A DNA stretch of 64,000 nucleotides from Nectonema munidae (GCA_030549495.1 JAUIRK010000889.1:374501-438500); one strand, 5' to 3'; shown: positions 1 to 15,200, counted from the first letter of the stretch. Numbers and translations: made by a program. Notes: generated by a model from the sequence alone, not told the origin.

Positions 1-176
1 ATTAAGCTCAAAAACACTATAAAAATGAGGAAATTTACTTTATCTTATTTAAAGAAAAGGGACTGCAGTTATAACGTTTTTTGACAGACATGGATTTTAT
101 TAAATGTCCTTCCAATTAGTATTTACTATTACATGTATATTATTTATTTAGTTATAAAAATTGAGATCTGTTTTAG
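1..176. other. Intron sequence left of the first visible GNL3-like exon
   Basis: AT-rich sequence with no coding signal on either strand. The exon carrying NKxD is not here, so the intron extends beyond the window. Confidence 0.5.
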
Positions 177-280
177 ATTTAGTTCCTGTGAATGTTACCG
201 AATCTTGGCTATCTTACCTAAGAAAAGAATTTCCTACTCTCGCGTTCAAGGCATCTACTCAGCACCAAAATTCGCATCTG
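177..280 (+). CDS. GNL3: GNL3-like exon a: DLVP and FKAST segment
   Basis: After a TTTTAG acceptor the exon completes an Asp codon and reads [18 protein letters not shown], then [16 protein letters not shown], ending at CTG before GTGAGC. This is the stretch just after NKxD in nucleostemins, including the near-invariant W..YLR.E.PT..FKAST. It enters with one base of the Asp codon outstanding (phase 1) and leaves in phase 0. The preceding exon must end in ...NK-x plus G and is not in the window. Confidence 0.88.
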
Positions 281-3200
281 GTGAGCAATTTTTGGCATTC
301 ATAAAATATCTTTCCTTCATTAACACTACCAGTATACTTGAATAAATTAGGAGTAATGGGAACGTGTAGTTTTGAACTGGCAGGCATAAATTGAAAAAAG
401 CTAGTGAATTCTTGAGAAGAATGCAGTGTATGATAGTTTGAACTTGCGTATGTTCGTTTCCTGTTACATCTGAGTGAGGATAATGTATGACTTGTAGGCA
501 TCTCTTTAACAAAGCTAGATAAAGAAGTATTGTAACAAAATTGAAATCATAGCGGATTCCAGTATTGATTATAGCTTCGTTTTTTTACGCAATTTTGAAA
601 TGTAACGTATCGTATGCCCCCCCCCATTGAAGGCGACTTTTAGGAATACACTCGTGACTCTAATTCAATTAGGGTCGTGATCCTGGAGTTGAGAATCTAT
701 ATATTAGACTAAGACACATTTGTGCAGTTTTTACAGCAAAAATGAAGCAAAGAATATGTTTTTCTTAAAGTAATACCTTATTTAAAACTTGGAGAAATAT
801 ATAAAAGTGTACTTTTACTATTCCTTTTCGACTCAAGAAACTTGTGAATAATAAAAAAATTGCCGATGCTTTAATCGGTACGACACACTTATCTTGATTG
901 GTGGAAATATCATAGACTTTTTTCATCTCTTTCAACGATTGTTCAAAACATATATCCTTTTCACTTTTAGTAAACAATGAATATGATTAAAATCTATTAA
1001 TCAAAATAATTGAATTGAAATTTTTTAATATTTTATATAAAAATTGACAATTGAAGTGAAGATCATTTGAACGATATGAAAATAGTTAAACAAAAATATA
1101 TTCTTGAATTCTAATGCAACTAAATTCTTTCGCGACCCCCTTTTATCCATCACTAATTGACATTACTCTTTTCTGAGTTGAGGGATTATTTTTTATTTAG
1201 TGTGAATCCAAGATAAAATTGAATAAAGCAAAAAACTCCCTAAATTCTTCTTCAAATGCTTTTGGCGTTTCACACATTTTCCAGCTTCTGGCAAATTATT
1301 CCAGAATAAATTCAACAACAGCCTCTGATTTATCTTCCTCTTCCAAATCTGATCTGAGAACTTCGATTACAGTTGGTGTTTTAGGTTTGATCAATTTTTT
1401 GAAATATAAACTATTTTCTTACGTTGCTGAATTATTCCCTAATTTTATGTCTACCGATTGCTTTTCCAAAATTATATTTTAATAAGTGCCCTGTGCAAAG
1501 TGGACAACTTGGAGGTTGGTGTGTTGGACGCTGGTTTTTTTGTGGGCTGGTGTGGTTTTATTTTTATAGCGCGGACAAACTGTGGGGTTTTCCCATTGTC
1601 TTTTTTAGATTGAGTGCTTATTGGTTAATGGGTTATAGTGTTGTATGTATGTGTGGATAATTGAAAAGATGCTATGTGTTGATTGCAGAGCGGGCAAAGT
1701 CGATTTGTACGCGTTTTAAGATCGATTTTATGGAGATATTTGCGAAGTTTCTAAGACAATGTGTGTTCTTATGATTTGACTAAAATATTAAAAAAATTTA
1801 TCTCTATTTTTGAAAGTAGTAAATATCAGAAATAGGGATGTCACGATCGTGAATCGAAACCAGGACCACTTGATCAGTGCAAAACACTTCTATCGCTTAC
1901 CATTTGCTTAAACAAAATTGTGATTTTACTTCTGTTCACAACAAAGAAAACAGCATTTTTACATTTTATATAATTTCATGTTTTGTTGTGGAGGCGTCTG
2001 TTCAATGGATTAACCCAGGGTTTCTCAATTGTGGGTTTCCATTTCTTGGCAAAAATAAAATTCAACTGAACAATTTTTTGGCAAATTATTTTTCATTGTA
2101 TAAACAAATTTCCTAATATTTTCTCAAAAACCTACCTTTTACATAAAAATTTAAATGGCAAAAAAGTTTTACTGATAAATCTCAGTATTCAGAATTTTTT
2201 AACTCAAAATAGAAGAATGATTCCATAGAAAAAAAATTTAGGAATATTTTATTGAACTTAAAGAGAATAAATGCAGAACTCATATAAAGTGTGAAAAAAG
2301 GAGGAAGACATTTTTTTCAAGTTGTCCGATTTTTAATTTATTTGAATCTCAATTGGCCATTTAAACAAGTGTGAGGAACCCTGTGTTAAGCAATGAAACC
2401 ATTGAATGCTTAACTTTAAGGCAAAGAAATTTAGGAATTAAAAAAAGTAAAAAATATTTAAAAATAATATGGCTCATGATTTGACAATTGATAATTTCAA
2501 TCCAAAATTCATTTAAAATATTTAAAAACACAAGAAAAACAGTTACATGCCTCTTTCATTTTGTTTACTTGTCTATAAAAAGGAAAAAGGTTGCATTGCT
2601 GTTTTAGTTGGGATCAATACTTTTTTTGGTGTCTTCTGATACTAAAATTTCTCCTACTTCATCATCACTTGCATTGAATAAAGTAGTGGAGTTTTTCAAA
2701 AATTAGAACCATATTTTATGCTAAATCAAAGTTTTGTAGAAAAAGTTTGCAAAAAGCATTACCTTTCGACCAAATGATTAAAAAAATTTACAATAATTTT
2801 TGAATAAATACAATTTTGTTTAAGAAGTTTTTTTGGTTACATTTTACGTACATTCCTAAATGTGACTATAATAGTCTAGTGCATAGTGCATTCGTGATAA
2901 ATATTTTGAATAAGGGCGAAAATTTTGAATATTTGTTGATGGAATTAAAATGGTTGAAAACTTATCTTATGATAATCATATCGTTAAACATTTTTACATA
3001 TAAATCATTTTTTCCCAATACAGGTTATCCTAACGTTGGAAAAAGCAGTGTCATAAACTCGCTAAAGAGGCAAAAAGTATGCACTAGTGGAAGCATGCCT
3101 GGTTTAACCAAGTACTTTTATTATTCATTTTTACTGTTGGATATGAATGGTCTATATCTGTCGACGCACGTCCTAATCTATCTTCGAACACTTTACCAAC

Positions 3201-6200
3201 AGAATACATGAATAGGTAGCAATAATACGAAACTTATAACATTTCATTGCTAAACATTTTAGATTGTCTGGTTCCGGCTCCAGAGCAGAAATATTTTAGT
3301 CTCCGTCTTCAACTTCAGCTCCTTCGACTTTTTTAATCATTAATAAAAAATGATTGTAGCTATTCCACGTATCAGGGGCGCACATCCTCAAAATTATTGG
3401 GGGGGGGGGCGAAATTTTTTTGTTTCATTTTCGAAATTAGTTGTCTGGAAATACCACGGGAGACCAAATATTCAAGCAATCCTTTAAAATAGAGTCTATT
3501 CAGCGCATACCTAAAGTCCTAAATTTATAAGACTACTTTATATTTTTTTTTACAAAATTGGTGAATTTAAATACTATACTTCCAGCGAAAATATTTTAAT
3601 TAAATTTGCATATCGAATATACACTAGTTTAAAAAATCCAAAGGTGTTAGGGACTTAAGTTTTCAAAAAACTTATGTTATGCTCTACAATTTTTTAGTTT
3701 TTGTTGAAGTTCTATAACTTTTTCTTATAGACTTTTTTTCCTTAAAAGTTATTATAAAAGGCAAATTATTGCAAAATGTTAACAGTCATTTTACTTTTTG
3801 TAGATTTTTGTAGCTTGTATCAATTTAGCTTTTAAACTATTTTTGAATGATGCTGAGTAAAATGAAATAATGCGATCTTAATTTTTTATTTTATTTTTGT
3901 TTGCACAATTATAACTTAATTTTATACCCTTGCCCCTGAATCAATCACATTTTTTCATATAAACATCGCAGGGTGTCTAGTAGACTCTTTGCCTTTAGAC
4001 TACTTTCACTCATATAAAACTATCCAACCTTCAGTTATTTGTTTTCTCTATGAATCAAATATCCTTTCATCAATTCCTGTAATGTGCCTGGTAGACTACT
4101 TCATTTTTCAAATGAAAAGCCTATTCCACCCCCTAACAATTTTGGATTTTTTAAACTAGTGTATATTCGATGGTTGTAGGTAAAAATGCCCCCAGAAAAA
4201 TGCTTCCGGAAAAATGCCCCAATTAAAAAGTAGGAAAAAATGCCACCTAATTTTTGATTTTCAGGATTTTTTTAATTTTATAAATATTTTTATTTGGTAC
4301 CGTTTTGAAAGGCTAAATTTCTTAATCTATAGGGTTTTTTTCTTTATAAGTTCTTGAAAACAATAGCAAAGGTGCAGATTTGTGGGAATGTGTTCTTAAA
4401 ATCAGTTAAAATACAAATTATATTTAGAAAGTGTTCTGATACACACAAAGTCCAAAAATATTTGCTGTTTTACAAAAAAATTTTTTGTATTTAAAAAATT
4501 GTCATATGTTGAGTTTTTTAGTTTACTTTAATTAAATTTTAAATGTTTTAGATGAAAAGTTAACTTTTTTTTTTACAAAAAATTTTTATTTGACTTATCT
4601 TTTTTAAAAATTTTAATTAATAACTTTTTTGAAATTTTTTGTGTTGGGGCATTTTTACCTAATTTTAAATTGGGGCATTTTTACTGGGGGTATTTTTTCT
4701 TACTTTTTAATTGAGGGTATTTTTTCATACTTTTTAATTGGAGGCATTTTTTCCTACTTTTTAATTGGGGGCATTTTTTCTGCGCACTATATTCGATATG
4801 CAAATTTAATTAAAATATTTTCGCTGGAAGTATAGTATTTAAATTCACCCATTTTGTAAAAAAAAATATAAAGTAGTCTTATAAATTTAGGACTTTAGGT
4901 ATGCGCTGAAAACACTCTATTTTAAAGGATTGCTTGAATATTTGGTCTCCCGCGGTATTTCCAGACCACTAATTTTGAAAATTGCAAATTTCGCCCCCCA
5001 ATAATTTTGAGGATGTGCGCCCCTGTCATATACATATATTTCAACTAACGTATTATAAGAAAACTATACTGAAATATTACAGATGCAGAAAAGAGATCTA
5101 TTTATATACATATCTACGTAATATATGCTGACAATTATTTGGGTATGTATTGATACAGTGTGTTATTGCGTGTGTTAGTTTCTGCATATGATATATAGAA
5201 AGAGAAGTAGTGAAAACTAGTGCTAGAACTACTATAGGTTCTAGGAAAGTTTACCACCACTCAAAATTTTCCATAGCAATCTCTTACATCTGTTGTATAT
5301 GTTATATTTCTCCATTTCATGTAAATGTCATCACCACTCACACCATACATTCATTTTACTTATTTATACACTTTATATATTCACTATTTTTATTGGTGCT
5401 TATTTTATTTATATAAAAATAATTTAAGATAAAGGCACTGGTTTTTATCATTTTTATCTGATAAAAGCATACGTTTATTAATTAAAGTTTGATATATTCC
5501 TATTTCAAAACCCCTATTTGATATTTTTCGATTCTTTGATTACAAAATTTTATATTGATTATTTGACAAATATTTTATTTAATATCGTGCAAATTGCAAA
5601 AATATAGGTAACCAGGGCGAGGAAAAATTGACCCAAAAAAATTGGAAAAAATGACTTTTACTCAGAGAAAAAAATTGACCTTATTGACTTTTTAAAGTTT
5701 CATTGAATTGAACAACTATGAACATTTTAGAGAAAGTATTGAAAATAATTTCAAAGAATCCATGACTTTGTAATACAACATATAATTAATGACATTTTCT
5801 GATTTAAAATTCGATCATTTTCTAGCAGTTTAGAAAAAGATCTTTTTACTTCTAAAGTTAAAAATTGACAATTTTGTAATTTGGGATAAGTACTGCGAGA
5901 GATTTGAGAGTTTTCCATATTCATGATTTTATTTTTTATTTGAATCTATTTTCAAGATAACTTTTAACGCTACATTCGTCTTAAATGAAATAATGTTGAA
6001 ACAAGTGAAGGCATCTTCGACTGAAAAAGTCTCTATGTTGACTTTTTCCGACTAACTCAATGAATCGTGAATATTCTCTAATTATTGTTAGCAAGTTTTG
6101 ACACAGATTTTCTTTTTTTTTTAAACAATTTCTTGATATTTGGCAATAAAATTCCATCTTCTTCATCATTAATATTTTCACTGCTTGAAAATTTTAATCA

Positions 6201-9200
6201 AAATATTTTGCTGCTTGCAACCAATTTGTCAATTTCGTTACAATTGGAACTGAAGTGTTGCCAATAGGTTTGAAAAGAGAACGTCTTTTCTATTACTAAT
6301 TTTGAATGATTTAATGCCGGTAATCTACAATTTTGCAGCATAACTTAACTTTTAAAGTAAACTTTTGTAATAGATGTGAAAAACATGCAATGATAAAAAA
6401 AGTTTGGGAATAAAATTCCATAACTTCTGCAGCGGTTATATCGTATGTAACCGCGTTTGTCAACAAAAAAAAATTTGTCTTACAAAAAACTTCTTCATGT
6501 TTAATCTCAGTCAGGCAAACTTTACAGTAAAATCTTTTATTAGATGAAAAAAGCCCAACTATTGTGGGAGTGTTGATATAAAGAAGAATTCTTGTATGTA
6601 TCGCTTATAACAATTTTAGGCACAATGAATCAAAAAGTGTTAAATATAAAAATGGACTTTATTGACCTAAACTCGAAAAGTTGACTTTGATTGACTTAAA
6701 AATGTGAAATTAGTTCAACATTTTTTAGACTAAACAAGTAAAGATCTTCTTCAAAGAGTTTTTGCTAAACGGAAATAAAAGTTGACTTTATTGACTTTTA
6801 CTCGCCCTGGTAATAACTTTTGTAACACCATATGAGTTATATCAAATCTTACATCTAACAAAATATGAACGTACATTTTCATATTTTTTGATTTTTAAAG
6901 AATATTTTTCGATTCTTTGATTAGAGAATTTTATTTTGATTATTTGAGAAATATATTATTTAATAGCGTGAAAAAATTGCAAAAATATAGGTAATAACTT
7001 ATATAACATCGTCTCCGAATGAGGTATATCAAATCTTACATCTAACAAAATCTGAACTGACAAGTTGGAGATGAACCATCGTAATATACAAGTTGGAGAT
7101 GACAATCAAGTTGTCTACCCGCGTTCAACCGTACAGGTTATGAGATATATATTATATACCTGATTCGCTTGCAATCTTTATATATTAGATTACATAAACA
7201 TTTCAACCAATTATATTGTTTTCATGAAATAAAACGGCAATTTTAAAGTAAGCTTTTTGAACTTTTGTATAGAATTTTTGAAATTCTACTTTCAATATGT
7301 AAATATATGTCAAACATTTTTTGAAAATTTTATTTTAAGTATGTTTATTCAGTATTTTAGGATTCGTATATTTAAAAGGTCTGACAAGTTGTCTTCTTGG
7401 AGATCTTGCCATACTTCTGATATATATATATATATATATAGTAAAATCCTAATAATTTGAAATCCTTAGGATCCATCTAATTATTTCTAGTTATATGAAG
7501 TTGCAGTGTCATGTAGTACGATCTTCCCAATTTTAATGAATGCATTTTTGATCAAGTCTTTGATACTTTCCATTTTTATAATAAAAAGAAGAATGAATAT
7601 ATAAAAAAATACGATAAGTGGCATGGAACACGTGTGAGGACGGATTGGACTGGTACTGCTATACAACTTCAAGGTAGGCGGAATTTCTACTTATCCGTTT
7701 TTAAGTTATCGGGAGTTTATTGTACAATATATTCATAAGATATTTTTCTACTTTTTGCAATACTTGATTTCAAGGTAAATATTTATGAACTTTTAAATGT
7801 ATGTTTTTATAGAACTTTGAAAAAAATCAAAATTGACAGATGCATCAGTCTAATTGACACTCCAGGAATTATTCTTTCTAAGAATGAATGTGAAGAAAAA
7901 CATCTTGCTCTCAAGAATGCCATAAATGTATTTTACATTATACTTTTTTTGCTGTTTTAATTTTAGTAGTTACTACATGAATTTACTAGTCATGATAGGA
8001 ATTGACTGATTACGCATATAACCTGTAGCTGATTTAAGCTGAATTCAACAAAAGCCGGATTATAAATTTTAGCGCAATTTTTTCTCTAAAGCAATAAACT
8101 TTTTATCGATTATTTCTAAATTTATTGTTTTCAGGAAAATTATATATTTTTTGTATCAATGAAACATAAATTAATCATAGATGGGTAAAATAATTTCAAT
8201 GGGATGTTTGATCTTTGAGTCCGTATCTGCTAATTTCTCTATAAATCCAGAAAACACTTCTTATTTTGTCCTCTGGATTTAGCCTTTTTCTATTTCAGAG
8301 GCGCCACCCTTGAAATTATTGGGGGAGGGGGACTTTCAAGTGTTTTCCAAAAAAGACAACAAATTTTTCTGAATTCCTACTACTCTCTTGTCTATTCCAT
8401 TTCATTCTTAATTAAGCTTGTAAACTTTAATCCCTGCCCTATTAAGCTTAACGTCAACAATGAATGAGGACTTATAAATAGCTCCTTATTTCTCACTTCA
8501 AATAGATGTGCACCATCCTTAAATTATGTGTAGAAAAGGCGTAAAGATATCAATTAACAATAAAAAAATTGAAAATTTTATTGAATGAAAAAAAATCATT
8601 CATTAATTTTCAGTTGTTCCGTTTGGAAATTTTCCATTGAAAAATTTGCTACATAATTAACTTAAGAGAGAAAGGAGACATTTTCAAGTTTTTATAAGCA
8701 GCAAAAGCCAATGTTGAAGTAGCTAACCCTCTTATAGTGTGATTTGGTAACGCTTGTATTTTTAACATTTTGTAAGGAATCATAGTATACAAAAAACGGT
8801 AGTTTAAACTTTTCATAAAATTATTTAAGTCTAAGAACACCAAATCATAAAAAAACTATTTAAACTAACATAAATCATAAAAATCATAGTATACGAGAAC
8901 AAGAAAATCATTGCGTTTTTTACACTATTTCTGTCTACAAATAAAATTCTGACACCTGTCATAAATAGATCAAGTACATTTTTATCAACTGAAACATTTT
9001 GTTTCGATATTATATTTTTATTATAATAATCAACAAATTTTATTAAAAAAAAAGATTTAATTAATTATGTGTACTTTTAGTCTTAGTTACTTACAAAATT
9101 TAACAATCGAACATTATAAAAAATATCTCTGCTCAAATATTAAACAAATAGAGTATTTTTGCTTTTAAACTGAATAGCTAGTCAAAATATTCATTCCCAA

Positions 9201-12200
9201 ATAGCTATTGAAAAAAAATTTCTTGACTTGAAAAAAATTAAAATTTTCAAATGCTACAAAAAGTTACAAATGTACTGATAAAGATTAAAAGTGACCTTTG
9301 TTGAATTTTTTTTAACGATTTATTGATATAAAATTGCAACTTTTGATAACTTTACTTTTCTCTAATTTAAAAACAAACAAATTTTCATTTTTGCAAAATG
9401 TTTGGTGTATTTGATGGAACTAAATTTTTACCAAAACTCTCTGTGATTAATTTGAATAACTGAACTTTGGTATCATGAAGAAATGTTCTGCAAATATTGA
9501 ACTTATATTCCGCTAAAACTACTTTCTAATGAGATAAAATAAAATTATTTTTAAGTTAACTCTAAATACAAATTAGAGAGAAGAGAGCTTGAATGAGATA
9601 GAGCTTGAAAAAGAAGAGAGCTTGAGTGATTAGGTTTTAGCAGAGAAAGTGAAGAAGATGAGAAAAATCTGGTGGAGCATCAACATGTGTTTGCTTAAAA
9701 ATACTACAAGGAGACATTATGATAAACATTTTTCAGAGCAGCTTGGCATGATGTTTGACTCAAAAGTCTGCATTCCCTATTTTATTCTCTTATCTTACAT
9801 TATCATGTATTCGATGGATCATTACATCCTATAATGCGATTATACATGTTTTATAAAATATGGGGGCGTGAGTAGGATTGGTTAGATGCTGGATTCGATA
9901 GCTCAAGGTCTTGGGTTCGATCCCGTATCAAGCCTGCTTTCTTCATAATTTGATACAAGCGGCGCAATTGTGCCTTCTCGATGAAAACACCCTATGGTAC
10001 CTTTACCTTAAACAAGCTATTGAACTTGTTGCTTATGTTTTATAGCAAGATATTAAATTGTGAATGTCTAAAGGAACATTCATAATGGTAACCGATTCCT
10101 TGAACCTAAAGAATTTTAAAAATTAAATGCTTAGAGTTCTTACCTTCATATTCTGCATGCATATTCTGTGATTGTGATTATCTAAGAATATACATTATTC
10201 ATTTATTTAGTTTTGTTGCGTAAACATATTAAATAATAAAGATCTATTATTTCAATCGATGCTCATGATATAAAGGCTGATGCAAGTGCTAAACAGATGT
10301 CAATTTGGATGCCTAATTTTTTCAAGTTCACTTACTCCTTTTGAAGTTAGAAAAATCGATTTATAATTTGAGGTGTGCTTTTTTGAGGAAATAAATGAAG
10401 TACTTGCGATTTGGTTTCGATTGTTATTGGTAATTTCGAAAACGGTATACTTGTAGGTTAGTTGTTTTTAATTTTACTATTTCCGACAATACTTCGAATT
10501 CAGTCTGAAATCAATCAATCAATATATATATTAACTTTTAATGCTTCTCTAACTCAATTTCTATATTTATTCACTTAAAAATTTCCTTCATTTTCAAACT
10601 GAAAGTTTTTTCTTTGCCTTTTGTTGCTTTTAAATTTAATTATTCTAGATAAACTCCATGAGTGATTGGATGAGTAGTGTTGAAATTATTATGCAAAAAA
10701 TGGGAAAACCTCAGGTATATTTTTTATTTTTTCTCAAGAGAATAAAAAAACATTAAATGATTATTAGATCCAAACTTTAGCATTAAAATTTATTGTAAAT
10801 AATAGTCCATACTTTTTAACCTGTGGAACACAACGTTTAAATCTGATCCTCTCTTTTTAAAATTTTTAGCCTTTAAAAAATTTCACTGTAATCTTTTTTT
10901 TTTACAAATATTGATAAATTTCATGTAGTCAGAGACATAAGCAAATGGGCCCCATATTTTTATATAAAAAGAATTTTGATTGATCGATGCCTTTTATAAG
11001 TAGTTTTCTAGCTTTTTCAGTAGAAAGCTTATCACCTTAGTTTCGTCATATGTTAAGAAAATTTAAAAGAAGAAATGTAATAGACATTAAACTGAATGTC
11101 CATCAGCAAAAATCTTTTAGACAAATTTCTAGAAAAAAAGCAATGACCGGGAAAAACAACCTTGGACCCTAAAGATCTTATAAAGTCTATAAATAGAACA
11201 AAAATCTTGAGAGAAAATCTAATTTATTCCCTCTGTGGTTCAAAATGATTGAATTTTAGCCAATGAGATTTAGGATTTTTATGTAGTTAATTTGAAGAGG
11301 TCTAAATGTATTCATAAATAATTGGTTCGATCTTAGCGTACTTTGATTTATTAAAACTATTCTTTCGCACGACCAGAGAGGGCCGCATAGGCCCATATTT
11401 AACTTCAAGTACTTATCAATACAAAAAAAATTTCAGAAAAGAGAAAAATTAAAATAAAAAAAAAAGGTATCTATGTCAGGTATCAAATCAGAATTTACAA
11501 AAAAAATGTATTAGAAAGTAGTTTTTTTTAAATAAAAATTGGATTTTTTTTTTAATTTAGTAAATAACAAACAATCGAAAAAACATCATGCTTTATATAT
11601 AAACTCAACTAGAATTTTTGCATACAATTTCAGAGTGCTCCTTTGCATACATTATTTCTACAAGATGAGCAACTTTGAAAAACCTTGCGAATGCTAGGTT
11701 CGCATATTATGCAAGGACTTCTTGAAGATGATGCTGGAGTCTCTTCTAATTGCCTCCTATATATATAGAGACAAAATAATGCGTACATCTTCAGGTATTG
11801 ATGTAATTAGTATTCATTTAACTGCCAGCCATTAGGAAACAGAGAAAATTTATGATTTAAAATGTGTTTAAAGCAGTCATGTCCAAATAATTACCAAACA
11901 CAGCGACTCGCCATCTACGTCTGCTTCTCTAAGTTGTGTAATTTCGACACATTTGATTCGCTTTGTCAACCCCACACTTGTACTGATTATACACCAGCAT
12001 CGACTCTCGTTTACTCACTATGAGAATAACTTTGAAGTTAATGCAAGCATGGTTTTTGGGTATATATGCAACTAGAGAGGAACACGACAGTTTCTTCTTT
12101 TGAAAATCTGTGGATCACAACTTCTAGATGAATTCACCTTTCCAAGAAAAGTAAAACACTGTAAACCCCCAGAACATAGTTGATGATCCACAAAAACCCT

Positions 12201-15200
12201 ATCACATATGACTTTGTTCAGCAAGGAATTGGAGAGATCAAACTTTGCATCAGAATGGTGTGAAGATAAATTCTTTGATTCACTAATCTCGGTCTTCCAG
12301 CTCTTGTAGGTATAGTAGAAGTATAAATGGCTCCATCTGGAGATATAAATTCAGATTCTGCATTTATTTTAGGAAGCAGCGTGAGTTTACAAAAACGAAA
12401 AGCGAGGAGTATTACGAAACAAAGAATAGATGACACAACTGTGAAAGGAGAGGATTGCAGAAAGAATAAAACAAAAATTCGACAAATGATATTTTGAGAT
12501 TTATTTATTTATTCATTCATTCATTTTTATCGATTTATCTACTACGTGATGATGCAAAGCAACCTCATACAAATAAAATTAGAGAAGCAAAAACGTGCTG
12601 TTATGCAACTTGGCGTTTTCACTTCACCAAAAATGCGAAACCCATTTGCTATCGAGCGATGTTTTTCATTGCATCTTGGAAACATATACACTATATAAGT
12701 TGTAAATGTGTGATTTTATAGTTTGATATTCGATTTATGCGTTAGATAGATTTAGATATATTTATTCAATAAAAAAAGAAAGAAATTTTGAACATTATAA
12801 CAGCATATAAAAAAGGGAAACTAGAAAACAAATAAGCAAGGATAAAAAAATCGGCAGCTCGACGATGAAAGGGCAGCGTTAAGGCTACTATTGAGATGAT
12901 CAATCAAGAAAGAAACAAAAAAGATATAATGGAAAATGATACAAGAGCAATGCTACAATGTACACGAGCAATAATGTAAACATGATAAATGTAAAAGAAA
13001 TTGAACGTAATAATGGAATAATCAAAACTAGTTAAATGGGGAAAGGGTTTATTCCAATATTTTTGACTATTGAAATCACAGACTTTTTAAAAGCTAATTT
13101 ATTTGAAAAATCAAGTTTATCGTCACACTCATTAATAAACTTAACTGTTTTAGAGAAGATTCTGGAAAACACGTCATTGTGGAGAAAAAGTTTATAATAG
13201 AAATTGGAGGCGAGTCTTGTGTTATACTTGTGAACTTGGTAATTTCTTATGAAAAAGTCTCTGGAAAAATTATTGGATGATAAGGATGAAAAAAGAAAAA
13301 GACAGAAGGTAAGTAAATGGAACTGAAAGATTTTTAAAGGGAAAGATGTTACTGGATTAGAAACACAACCAATAAACTTGAAGAATTTATTTCAAACCCT
13401 AAAAATTCTGCGCAAAAGGCACAAATAGCATACCTAATGTGAGGAGAGATATGGGCATGGTAAAGTATCGATCAGTCTTGACTTACAAGGAAGAAAGCGT
13501 CGAATTTTAAAGAAAAGAGCAGTAAGGGAAGAAATTCTTAGAATAACAGATTTGATAAGTGACGACGAAGATAGATTTTTGCTAAGAAGTACTCCAAGAA
13601 ATTGTAAGCTCTAGTTAAAGGTGTATCATCAAGACAAAATGTCAAATTATCAATATAATGAACCTTAGAAAAAATCATATACTTGCATTTTGAAAAGTTT
13701 AACCTAAGAAGATTTCTATTAGACCACAAACAAAGAGACATGATTGGATGAGTTCTATTTCACCAGATAGGTCATTTGATTTGAAGAGCACTGTAACATC
13801 ATCAGAGTAAAGGAAAACTTCACAGAACTTCTCAGGTAACTGAGCAAGATCGTAAGCTATGGTAGTTCTATACCGTTTATACTTTCTGTATAGTGATTCT
13901 TTATGTTTTCTATAACCTTTCATTATCATAGTAAACCACGGTTTATTATTTGAGACACAATTATATTTCTTAAAAGGAAATGCAGTGTTGAATAAATTAT
14001 AAAATATATTTAAGAAAAATGAGAAACCATCATTAGGGTTGTTCAGAGACAAAACATTAGAGAAGTCAGTGCACTTCAAGTAATTAAAAAAACATTCATA
14101 ATTATATGTAGAAAAAACTTCCATAGTCAAAAATATTATTCAAATTATGCGGAGTGGTAAATTCAGTTTGACAGTAACTATATTCATGTGTAACATTAAA
14201 AAATGTAAAGGGGATGAAATATCATTATTATATACCATGCACATAGGAAGTTTGTTCTAAAATATTCGTAAGCGTACATGAATTCAAAGTATCAAGATAA
14301 TTTTTAAGCTTCAAAACAGATCTACAATCAGGAGAATTAGCTGAATGATTAGAATCAAACTTGTTAATGGGATCTTTAATCGAACAATTTAAGGATTCAT
14401 GATTGTTGGAGCAAAATCTACAGGATAGAGCCGACTCACAATCTTTGGATATATGACCAAATCTATTGCACTTGTAGCAAATCTTGACGTGGTATTGCAA
14501 AAGTTGAAGATCACGTGCACGACAGTTGAAAAATAAGTGTTTGTAAAAACTTGTTTAACTGCTGATGGTTTGAATCTTACTCCTAAGTTGCATAGTTGCT
14601 CTCTGTTGCATTTGATTTTGAAGACCTTATCAATATCATCTTCGGAGAGGTTGTTCTGAGAAGATAATGTAGATTTGATTTCATCAAGAGATAGATTAGA
14701 AGCTTGCACAAAAAGCCAGTTCTTTTTTGTTCTTGTGATTTTAGATATGCATATACCATCGGAAGAAGGCTCAAGAAAGCCATTAATTAATTTTTCAACA
14801 TCTTTCTTATTATGAGTATCAGTAAAAAAATTAGGGATAACATAAAATAGATGGGAATCAAAAAATTTTGACTTGGAATTAGAGAAGTTAGAAGATCTCG
14901 ATCGACAACTGAGGCGAAAGGGACTTTATTAGGATAGAAATATTTATTTTGTCAGAGAAATTATTTTGGTTATTGTTTATCAAATGAATCAGCGCTTTGC
15001 ACACACTTTTTTTTAGAAACATCAAGGGATAAAAGTGATTTTAACCCTCTTAATTTAGCTATGTCCAAAACTTCTTGAACTTATTGCAATAACGACTCAA
15101 TTTTGCAAAAACTCTGTAATATTTGCTCGTGGTATGTCAACAACTGAAGAATCTTTCACCCAGTGATTTTTGGAGCATTTTTCAGCACTTTTGCCTTTCG

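Noticed and set aside
4629-4835. 68-codon frame with GIFSYFLIG repeats
   Set aside because: It is produced by the reiterated AAAAATGCCCC-type blocks of the Mutator-like MITE.
9880-9950. tRNA gene
   Set aside because: The B box is exact, but the acceptor and T stems do not pair, and the sequence continues into a SINE-like body.
12218-12436. Short secreted protein gene on the minus strand (hydrophobic N-terminus)
   Set aside because: No supporting exon with consistent splice phase was found; the neighbouring minus-strand coding traces turned out to be piggyBac debris.
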